Positions 58,107 to 64,000 of a stretch of 64,000 nt of DNA are shown here, one piece after another (position 1 is the first letter of the stretch; each line of letters starts with the position of its first letter). A program made the position numbers and the translations under genes. This stretch comes from Allobosea lupini (GTDB taxonomy: Bacteria; Pseudomonadota; Alphaproteobacteria; Rhizobiales; Beijerinckiaceae), in contig NZ_FOAN01000006.1 in assembly GCF_900109525.1 (NCBI RefSeq), positions 451,107-515,106 on the forward strand, given 5' to 3'. The notes beneath the pieces were generated by a model. It did not search any database. It saw only the letters and a program-made list of their open reading frames with translations, and was not told where the DNA came from.

Positions 58107-59470
58107 CCCGCCATTCCCGGCTGATTCGAATCGCACGCATGCTTCGGCTCTGGCCGGCGCTGCTGTGCGCCTGCCTGGCAGCCGGCCATGCCCTCGCCCA
58201 GAACGCCCCCACCCCTGATCCGGAGGAGGCCGCCCGCGACACCGAGCAGAAGCGCGAGGAGAAGCGCGCCCGCGAGGCCGAGCTCAAGGCGATCGAGGAG
58301 CGCCTCGCCGGCAATGCCGATGCCCGCGTCAAGCTGGAAGCCGAGATCGCCGGCATCCGCGCCGACCGGACCAAGCTCAACCAGGCCCTGCTCGACACCA
58401 CTGCCCGCACGCAGGCCGCCGAAGGCCGCATCGCCGGCATCGAGCAGCGCCTCACCCTGCTGCAGACCAGCGAGACTGCGATCCGGCGTTCGCTTGAGAG
58501 CCGACGCGGCCTGATCGGCGAAGTTCTGGCGGCACTCCAGCGCATCGGCCGCCGGCCGCCGCCGGCTGTGCTGGTCAGGCCGGAGGACATCCTCGAAGCG
58601 GTGCGCGCCTCGATGCTGCTCGGTGCCGTCGTCCCGGACCTGCGCCAGGAGATCACCATCCTCGGCACCGACCTCGCAGAGCTGGTGCGCCTGCGCGAGG
58701 CCATCGCCGAAGAGCGCAAGAGCATCGCAGGCGAGATGGAAGCGCTGGCCGGCGAGCGCCGCCGCCTGGCTTCGCTGATCGAAGCCAGACGTGCGCGCGA
58801 GACCAGCGCTGCCCAGGACATCGAGGCGCAGCGGGCCGCCGGCGGCGAGCTCGCGGCGCAGGCACGAACGCTGCGCGACCTCGTCGATCGGATCGAGAAG
58901 GACATATCCACCGCCAATCGCGCCGCCGATGCGGCGCGCCGCGCGCTCGAAGCGGAGACCCAGGAGCAGCGCCAACGCATGGCCCAACTCGCCTTCCGTG
59001 ATCCGGCCCGGCTCGCGCCCAAGGCTGCCTTCCAGGAACTGCGCGGCATGCTGCCCTTGCCGGTCACCGGTTCACAATTGCGTGGATTTGGCGCGGCCGA
59101 CGACGTTGGCGCCGCCACGCGTGGAATTTCGCTTTCCACACGCGCCAATGCCGTGGTTTCGTCACCTTCCGATGGCTGGGTGGTCTATGCGGGGCCGTTC
59201 CGCTCCTTTGGCCAACTCTTGATCCTCAATGCCGGCAATGGTTACTATGTTCTTCTGGCAGGCATGCAGCGCATCGACGTATCGTTGAACCAGTTTGTGC
59301 TGGCCGGGGAGCCGGTCGCTGTGATGGGCGAGACTGCGGAAGCGGCCGCGACGAATGTGGGAGCGGGGACCGGCGAACCGGTCCTCTATATCGAGTTCAG
59401 GAAAGACGGCGTCTCGATCGATCCGACGCCGTGGTGGACGAAATCGCAAGGCGAAAAGGCTCGCGGATGA
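58103..59470 (+). CDS. EnvC-like murein hydrolase activator with degenerate LytM domain
   Basis: A 455-residue periplasmic protein: signal peptide (PALLCACLAAGHALAQ), about 260 residues of charged coiled coil (EKRAREAELKAIEERLAG and on), and a C-terminal M23/LytM domain (about 355-450). The metal ligands of active M23 enzymes are missing: the core strand reads LILNAGNGYYVLLAGMQ where HxH would be. Such degenerate domains activate amidases at the septum, as EnvC does for AmiA/B. It overlaps both rlmH and ctpA by ATGA, so the three are coupled. Confidence 0.9.
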   Translation: MTRHSRLIRIARMLRLWPALLCACLAAGHALAQNAPTPDPEEAARDTEQKREEKRAREAELKAIEERLAGNADARVKLEAEIAGIRADRTKLNQALLDTTARTQAAEGRIAGIEQRLTLLQTSETAIRRSLESRRGLIGEVLAALQRIGRRPPPAVLVRPEDILEAVRASMLLGAVVPDLRQEITILGTDLAELVRLREAIAEERKSIAGEMEALAGERRRLASLIEARRARETSAAQDIEAQRAAGGELAAQARTLRDLVDRIEKDISTANRAADAARRALEAETQEQRQRMAQLAFRDPARLAPKAAFQELRGMLPLPVTGSQLRGFGAADDVGAATRGISLSTRANAVVSSPSDGWVVYAGPFRSFGQLLILNAGNGYYVLLAGMQRIDVSLNQFVLAGEPVAVMGETAEAAATNVGAGTGEPVLYIEFRKDGVSIDPTPWWTKSQGEKARG

Positions 59471-60840
59471 TGCGCAAGGTTTCTCTCGTTCTGGTCGGCG
59501 CCATCGCCGGCGCGGGCCTCACCGGTGTGGTGACCCAGACCAAGCTGCTCTCCTCGACCAGTGCGGTCGCGGCCTCGGCCGAGGTCTATCGCAGCCTCAA
59601 CCTCTTCGGCGACATCTTCGAGAAGATCCGTACCGACTATGTCGAGAAGCCGGACGAGCAGAAGCTGATCGAGGCCGCCATCAACGGCATGGTCTCCTCG
59701 CTCGATCCGCACTCGGGCTATCTCGATGCCAAGAGCTTCCGCGACATGGACATCGACATGCGCGGCCAGTTCGGCGGGCTCGGCATCGAGGTGACCATGG
59801 AGAACGAGGTTCTCAAGGTCGCCAAGCCGATTCGCGATACGCCCGCCGCCAAGGCCGGCATCCTGGCCGGCGACATCATCCGCAAGATCGACAATGACGA
59901 GGTCAAGGGCCTCAGCCTGAACCAGGCCGTCGAGAAGATGCGCGGCATCATCAACACGCAGGTCAAGCTGACGATCGAGCGCACCGGCAAGACCGAGCCG
60001 CTGGAATTCACCCTGACCCGGTCGAACATCGTCGTCCCGGCCGTCGAGGAGCGCGTCGAGGGCGATGTCGGCTACATCCGCATCGGCACCTTCAGCGAGC
60101 AGACCTATGAGGGCCTGCGCAAGGCGCTCGACAAGGTCAACGCCGAGATCGGCTTCGACAAGATCAAGGGCTACATCATCGACCTGCGCAACAATCGCGG
60201 CGGGCGCCTCGACCAGTCGGTGCTGGTCTCCGATGCCTTCCTCGAGCGTGGCAAGATCGTCTCGACCCGCGGCCGCAACGCCGAGGAAACCCAGGTCTTC
60301 AACGCCAAGTCGGGTGATCTGACCAAGGGCAAGCCCGTCGTCGTGCTGATCAACGGCTCCTCGGCCTCGGCCGCCGAGATCGTCGCCGGCGCCCTGCAGG
60401 ACCATAAGCGCGCCACCGTCATGGGTTCGCGCTCCTTCGGCAAGGGCTCGGTCCAGACCGTGATCCGCCTCGGCGACAATGGCGGCCTCAGGCTGACCAC
60501 GGCGCGCTACTACACCCCGTCCGGCAACTCGATCCAGGCCAAGGGCATCACGCCCGACATCGAGATCATCCAGGACGTGCCGGCCGAGCTGAAGGACAAG
60601 GTCGAGAACAAGGGCGAGGCCTCGCTCAAGGGCCATCTGCGCAATGGCGACGGCAAGGAGGAGCAGGCCGGCTCGCCGTCCTATGTTCCGATCGATCCGG
60701 CCAAGGACACCCAGCTCGCCGCGGCGCTCAACCTGCTGCGCGGCAAGAAGGACGTCGCCCTGCCCGCGACGCCGGCACCTGCCACGCCCGCTCCGGCTCC
60801 TGAGGCCGGAAAGTCCGACGGCGAAAAGAAGTCCGACTGA
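59467..60840 (+). CDS. ctpA: Carboxy-terminal processing protease (S41)
   Basis: A 457-residue exported serine protease. After a signal anchor (VLVGAIAGAGLTGVVTQ) come a PDZ domain (about 100-185, FGGLGIEVTMENEVLKV, AGILAGDIIRKI) and the catalytic core with the Ser in NGSSASAAEI (299-301) and Lys326 in SRSFGKGSVQT. CtpA proteases trim or degrade envelope proteins, including cell-wall hydrolases, which suits its coupling to envC. The tail is rich in A and P. A hairpin follows the stop. Confidence 0.95.
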   Translation: MMRKVSLVLVGAIAGAGLTGVVTQTKLLSSTSAVAASAEVYRSLNLFGDIFEKIRTDYVEKPDEQKLIEAAINGMVSSLDPHSGYLDAKSFRDMDIDMRGQFGGLGIEVTMENEVLKVAKPIRDTPAAKAGILAGDIIRKIDNDEVKGLSLNQAVEKMRGIINTQVKLTIERTGKTEPLEFTLTRSNIVVPAVEERVEGDVGYIRIGTFSEQTYEGLRKALDKVNAEIGFDKIKGYIIDLRNNRGGRLDQSVLVSDAFLERGKIVSTRGRNAEETQVFNAKSGDLTKGKPVVVLINGSSASAAEIVAGALQDHKRATVMGSRSFGKGSVQTVIRLGDNGGLRLTTARYYTPSGNSIQAKGITPDIEIIQDVPAELKDKVENKGEASLKGHLRNGDGKEEQAGSPSYVPIDPAKDTQLAAALNLLRGKKDVALPATPAPATPAPAPEAGKSDGEKKSD

Positions 60841-60883
60841 GCCCGCAGGCCCTTTACGGCCCAGCTATTCGGCACTTGCGCAA

Positions 60884-60914
60884 CGGCCGCAGGAGATTGT
60901 TTCCCCTGCGGCCG
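60884..60914 (+). terminator. Hairpin after ctpA
   Basis: A 10-bp stem CGGCCGCAGG/CCTGCGGCCG with an 11-nt loop, followed by ATTGATTGTTGATT rather than a pure T-run. It lies 43 nt after the ctpA stop and may partly separate ctpA from the next three genes. Confidence 0.5.
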
Positions 60915-61002
60915 ATTGATTGTTGATTCCGGCTCGAATCATCCGACTCTAGCGCTGCGAACTGATTCGCAGATGTTGTGACGTCGAAGAGGACGGCGCC
61001 TC

Positions 61003-62211
61003 TTGGCCGGATTGCCGCTCAGCGAACTCGACCAGCCGCTCGGGCAGGCGAAGCGCGCCCGCGCGCGCAAGCCCTATGGGCGCTGGCTCCGGCGCGGCCT
61101 GACCGGCGGACTGGCGGCTCTCTTCATCGGCCTCATCCTCTACGCGGCACTGAAACGCGATCCCGACGGCGGCGAACCGATCGCAACCGCGATGATCCGC
61201 GAGCGTCCCGTCTCACCCGACATTGCCAAGGCCCCGCCCGAGCCCGCACAGCGCGATGATCGGCGCGGCCCGGCCAGCGCCAGCCAGCTCGAGACCGAAT
61301 CCGGCGTCACCGTCGTCCGCCCGGGTTCGGACGCGCCCGGCGCGATCATCATTACCGTACCCGACGATGGCGCGGTCAAGCTCGCTCCGGCGCCGGACAA
61401 GCGCCTGGTCGAGCGCACCCGGCACGGCCTGCTGCCGAAGATCGGCCCGGATGGCGCGACACCGGCACAGGTCTATGCCCGCCCGCCCGGCCCTGCCCCC
61501 GCCGGCAAGCCGGCCGGCCGGATCGCGATCCTGGTCGGCGGGCTCGGCATCAGCCAGAGCTCGACCAGCGAGGCGATCGCGCGCCTGCCGGGGCCGGTTT
61601 CGCTCGCCTTCGCCCCCTACGGCGCGGAGCTGGAGAAAACGGTCCAGCGCGCCCGCGGTGAAGGCCACGAGGTCTTCCTGCAGGTGCCGATGGAGCCGTT
61701 CGACTATCCCGACAACGACCCAGGTCCGCATACCCTCCTCACCGGCCAGAAGGGCAGCGACAACCTCGACCGGCTGCAATGGGTGCTCGGCCGCTTCTCC
61801 GGCTATGTCGGCATCGTCAATTTCCTCGGCGGCCGCCTCACCGCCGACGACATGGCCCTGACGCCGCTGCTGCGCGAGCTTGCCGGACGCGGGCTGATGG
61901 TCGTCGACGACGGTTCCTCGCCGCGCAGCCTGCTCGCTTCCGCAGCGACGCGCGCGCAGATCCCGGCGCTCAAGGCCGACCTATCGCTCGATACCGTCCC
62001 GCGGCCCGAGGCCATCGACAAGGAGCTGCAGCGTCTCGAGACGCTCGCCCGCGACCAGGGTGCGGCCGTCGCCACCGCCAGCGCCCTGCCCGTCACGGTC
62101 GAGCGCATCACCCGCTGGGCCCGCACGCTCGAGGGCAAGAACCTGGTTCTCGTCCCGGTCAGCGCCGCCCGCGGCTTCCGCAACCCTTCGACCACCGGTT
62201 CGCTGCGATGA
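61003..62211 (+). CDS. Divergent polysaccharide deacetylase family protein
   Basis: A 402-residue protein with an N-terminal membrane segment (GGLAALFIGLILYAALKR), a proline/alanine-rich linker, and a C-terminal divergent polysaccharide deacetylase (YibQ-like) domain from about residue 165: IAILVGGLGISQSSTSEAI, VSLAFAPYGAELEK, EVFLQVPMEPFDYPDNDPG. The usual deacetylase metal triad is not evident. These genes commonly follow envC and ctpA, hinting at a role in division or wall remodelling. The start is TTG at 61003 with AGAGGA about 12 nt before it. The stop overlaps rppH. Confidence 0.85.
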   Translation: MAGLPLSELDQPLGQAKRARARKPYGRWLRRGLTGGLAALFIGLILYAALKRDPDGGEPIATAMIRERPVSPDIAKAPPEPAQRDDRRGPASASQLETESGVTVVRPGSDAPGAIIITVPDDGAVKLAPAPDKRLVERTRHGLLPKIGPDGATPAQVYARPPGPAPAGKPAGRIAILVGGLGISQSSTSEAIARLPGPVSLAFAPYGAELEKTVQRARGEGHEVFLQVPMEPFDYPDNDPGPHTLLTGQKGSDNLDRLQWVLGRFSGYVGIVNFLGGRLTADDMALTPLLRELAGRGLMVVDDGSSPRSLLASAATRAQIPALKADLSLDTVPRPEAIDKELQRLETLARDQGAAVATASALPVTVERITRWARTLEGKNLVLVPVSAARGFRNPSTTGSLR

Positions 62212-62711
62212 CGAAACCGCCCGCCGGCTACCGCCCCTGCGTCGGGCTGGCCCTGTTCAATCGCGCTGGCCTCGTCTTCGTCGGCCGCAGAGCCAATCGC
62301 AGCCTGCGCGAGCACACCGCACCAGGCCATGAATGGCAGATGCCGCAGGGCGGCATCGATGCCGGCGAGCAGCCCATCGAGGCGGCCTATCGCGAGCTGC
62401 GCGAGGAGACCAATGTCTCGTCAGTGTCGCTGCTCGCCGAAGCGCCGGAGTGGCTGAGCTATGATTTGCCCTATGAGATCGGCAAGGAGGCCTGGCGCGG
62501 GCGCTATCGCGGCCAGTCGCAGAAATGGTTCGCCTTCCGCTTCGATGGCGACGAGAGCGAGATCGACATTCTCAACCCCGGAGGCGGCCACAAGCCCGAG
62601 TTCGACGCCTGGCGCTGGGTGCCGCTCGCGGAGACCACGGAGCTGATCATCCCGTTCAAGCGCGAGGTCTACCGTGAGGTGGTTCGCCAGTTCGCGGGTG
62701 TCGCGCGATGA
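62208..62711 (+). CDS. rppH: RNA pyrophosphohydrolase RppH
   Basis: RppH removes pyrophosphate from the 5' end of mRNA and so starts decay. The 167-residue Nudix protein has RPCVGLALFNRAGLVFVGRR, the Nudix box GGIDAGEQPIEAAYRELREE and the family WLSYDLPYEIGKEAWRGRYR with GQSQKWFAFRF. Start and stop each overlap a neighbour by ATGA. Identification is strong. Confidence 0.95.
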   Translation: MTKPPAGYRPCVGLALFNRAGLVFVGRRANRSLREHTAPGHEWQMPQGGIDAGEQPIEAAYRELREETNVSSVSLLAEAPEWLSYDLPYEIGKEAWRGRYRGQSQKWFAFRFDGDESEIDILNPGGGHKPEFDAWRWVPLAETTELIIPFKREVYREVVRQFAGVAR

Positions 62712-63190
62712 GCGCCCGGCGCAAGCGGCTGGACCGTCATGAAACCCTTACATGGCGGCCCGATTCTGGGTCGATGACTGATTCGGTGCAGAATCTCTAC
62801 GCGGCCGTGCTTTCGGCCCGCAGCCGCGACCCCGCCTTGTCGCGAACCGCCAAGCTGATCCGCGAAGGCACGCCGAAAATGGCCAAGAAGCTCGGCGAGG
62901 AAGCGGTCGAGGTCGGGATCGAGGCCGTGCAGAACAACCGCCCGGCGGTGGTCCGCGAAAGCGCCGATCTCATCTACAATCTCGTCGTGCTCTGGAGCGA
63001 GCTCGGCATCACGCCCGGCGAGGTCTGGCGCGAGATGGACCGGCGCGAGGCGCTCTACGGCATCGCCGAGAAACTGCCGAAATCGCGGCATGGCGGCCGC
63101 CACCTGGCTGTGCCGGACTGCGGGGCAAGCGATGAGGGAGCAAGACAGGATGCCTTGCAGCCGCTGCTCCTGCGCGGCAAGCGAGGCTGA
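62708..63190 (+). CDS. Phosphoribosyl-ATP diphosphatase-like (HisE/MazG fold) protein
   Basis: A 160-residue protein with an all-alpha NTP-pyrophosphatase core (about residues 26-112): LYAAVLSARSRDPALSRTAK, KKLGEEAVEVGIEAV and ESADLIYNLVVLW hold the metal-binding E-E-x2-E and E-x2-D. This is the HisE pattern, but it is longer than usual HisE (about 105) at both ends and is not in a his cluster. It overlaps the rppH stop (ATGA). It could be the only HisE of the genome or a paralogue that cleaves another nucleotide. An internal ATG at codon 23 would give a more normal length. Confidence 0.8.
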   Translation: MSARRKRLDRHETLTWRPDSGSMTDSVQNLYAAVLSARSRDPALSRTAKLIREGTPKMAKKLGEEAVEVGIEAVQNNRPAVVRESADLIYNLVVLWSELGITPGEVWREMDRREALYGIAEKLPKSRHGGRHLAVPDCGASDEGARQDALQPLLLRGKRG

Positions 63191-63255
63191 TGGCCGCTTT
63201 GCCACCGCTTGTCACAAGGTTCGACAAGAAAGCGAAGGAAGTCGGCAAATCGGGC

Positions 63256-63283
63256 TTGCCAAGCACAGTGGGAGCCGTTAAAT
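63256..63283 (+). promoter_or_regulatory. Candidate promoter of tRNA-Arg
   Basis: TTGCCA (63256-63261), a 16-nt spacer and TTAAAT (63278-63283) lie about 50 nt before the tRNA. It is the only reasonable promoter match in the gap between the hisE-like gene and the tRNA. Confidence 0.35.
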
Positions 63284-63331
63284 CCGCATCCGTCAGCCGA
63301 TGGCGGCCTTCGAAACCGCTTCCGTTGTCAC

Positions 63332-63408
63332 GCGCCCGTAGCTCAGCTGGATAGAGCATCAGACTACGAATCTGAGGGTCAGAGGTTCGAATCCTTTCGG
63401 GCGCGCCA
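63332..63408 (+). tRNA. tRNA-Arg (anticodon ACG), CCA encoded
   Basis: The cloverleaf is complete: acceptor GCGCCCG/CGGGCGC, D stem GCTC/GAGC, anticodon stem TCAGA/TCTGA with loop CTACGAA (anticodon ACG, read as ICG after editing), variable GGGTC, T stem AGAGG/CCTTT with TTCGAAT, discriminator G and encoded CCA (63406-63408). It reads CGU/CGC/CGA arginine codons. The 3' end faces an integrase remnant 11 nt away, so it is the likely attachment site of an integrated element. Confidence 0.97.
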
Positions 63409-63418
63409 TTCTTTTCAA

Positions 63419-63677
63419 TCACTTAGCCGGTTTTAACGGCTTGGGATTGACCGCGGTTTGCAGGCGGTTTGCAAAATCTGTTGCTGGGGCGTTCTCGAAT
63501 TTCGCCATCGCAGCCTCGGCTAGCGCCCTCGTCCGGCTCAGATACTTCTCGAGGATGGTGTTGACCGTCTTGAGCGAGTGACCGGTTATCGATGCGATCT
63601 CCGGGACTGTGCAGCCCGCCTCTGCCAGCATCGTGACCGCCGTGCCCCGCAGGTCATGAAAGTGCAGATCGATTAAG
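63419..63677 (-). pseudogene. C-terminal remnant of a tyrosine-recombinase integrase
   Basis: Eighty-five residues of a phage-type integrase remain, on the minus strand. They include HDLRGTAVTMLAEAG (the H-x-x-R box), ITGHS (second His) and the nucleophile Tyr in ILEKYLSRTRALAEAAM. The frame is cut at about 63677, where IS21-type sequence begins and supplies a stop (63680-63682). The upstream part, with the catalytic Arg I and DNA-binding domain, is beyond the insertion or lost. The gene ends 11 nt from the tRNA-Arg 3' end, the normal position for an integrase that uses this tRNA. Confidence 0.88.
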
Positions 63678-64000
63678 TGTCAAATCGCATTGAAGCGCAG
63701 CCCTCTTATCGCGTTGAAGGCTAGCCCCCCTTGGGCTTGCGCCGCCGTGCCGGGATCGGCCCGGCTGAGCTGGTCGGGGTTGCTCGGCCGGGGCGATTTC
63801 GGCGTCCAGCTCGCGATGGTCTTGGGCGCGCTCAGGCCCGGTTCTTGAAGCGCCAGCTCTCGTTGCCGGTCTCGATGATGTCGCAGTGATGCGTGAGCCG
63901 ATCGAGCATTGCGGTGGTCATCTTGGCGTCGGTGAAGATCTGGGGCCAGTCCGCGAAGGCGAGATTGGTGGTGATGATGACCGAGGTGTTCTCGTAGAGC
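63678..64000 (-). mobile_element. IS21-family element, one end (continues past the window)
   Basis: The element begins TGTCAAATCGC at 63678, the expected TGT end. Two 20-bp direct repeats follow (63684-63703 and 63708-63727, 16 of 20 equal), as in the multiple terminal repeats of IS21 elements. A 154-nt non-coding end separates the tip from the istB stop. The istB gene points toward this end; istA should lie beyond 64000. It is inserted in the integrase gene. Confidence 0.85.
63832..64000 (-). CDS. istB: IS21 helper ATPase IstB, C-terminal 55 residues (cut by window)
   Basis: The visible end reads [18 protein letters not shown], then [19 protein letters not shown] and ends ESWRFKNRA. This is the sensor and lid part of the DnaA-like AAA+ protein IstB, which directs target choice for the IstA transposase. 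The reading frame runs off the window at 64000. Nothing suggests decay in the visible part. Confidence 0.92.
   Translation of the reverse strand, partial: LYENTSVIITTNLAFADWPQIFTDAKMTTAMLDRLTHHCDIIETGNESWRFKNRA

Overview
The window is a 64-kb, high-GC, gene-dense piece of an alphaproteobacterial chromosome. Gene content (PhaR/PhaA/PhaB, TorF-type porin, ETF-beta lysine methyltransferase, the proB-proA-nadD-rsfS-rlmH-envC-ctpA-rppH string, TRAP transporter, GTG/TTG starts, many ATGA overlaps) points to Hyphomicrobiales. A Bosea-like or Methylobacterium-like relative is my best guess from remembered protein resemblance; it is not proven by the sequence.

Layout. 1-4.8 kb: glutamate synthase gltB (5' end cut by the window) and gltD. 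5.0-9.7 kb: a minus-strand block of mutT, a lipoprotein, an EamA exporter, argJ and a parvulin PPIase. A plus-strand toxin-antitoxin pair with its own operator sits between argJ and the PPIase gene. 10-12.9 kb: secA. 12.9-25.8 kb: mixed metabolic and transport genes: a hydratase, an Fsr-type MFS pump with a divergent AraC regulator, a TorF porin, an L,D-transpeptidase, accA, a methyltransferase, gloB, a cupin protein, a GNAT enzyme, a YddG-type exporter, an alpha/beta hydrolase and a GlxA-type regulator. 25.8-30.1 kb: a gene relic, an M19 dipeptidase-aminotransferase operon with a divergent GntR regulator, and a second Fsr-type pump. 30.2-33.2 kb: the polyhydroxybutyrate (PHB) genes phaA, a DUF1737 gene and phaB, opposed by phaR. 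33.2-46.6 kb: an EAL protein, rpmF, mtgA, ispA, kup, ispG, a Zur-like regulator, bdhA with a patatin gene, an unusual YkuD protein, DUF1059, a lysine methyltransferase and a glycosyltransferase. 46.8-53.4 kb: an M20 amidohydrolase, two small secreted proteins, a DctPQM TRAP transporter, DUF6481 and rpsU. 54-63.2 kb: a long plus-strand block (proB, proA, nadD, rsfS, rlmH, envC, ctpA, divergent polysaccharide deacetylase, rppH, a hisE-like gene). 63.3-64 kb: tRNA-Arg(ACG), a tyrosine-integrase remnant and the end of an IS21-family element, i.e. the edge of an integrated island.

Functional threads. PHB synthesis (phaA, phaB), its regulator (phaR) and 3-hydroxybutyrate use (bdhA with a patatin-like lipase) lie about 9 kb apart. 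Envelope growth is represented by secA, mtgA, two YkuD proteins, envC and ctpA; isoprenoid supply by ispA and ispG.

Accessory signals. Most of the window is ordinary core genome. The notable items are the toxin-antitoxin module with a perfect operator overlapping its promoter, the island edge at tRNA-Arg, two gene relics (25.8 and 53.7 kb), several strong intergenic palindromes, and a few enzymes with altered motifs. I saw no CRISPR array, rRNA gene or prophage structural genes.
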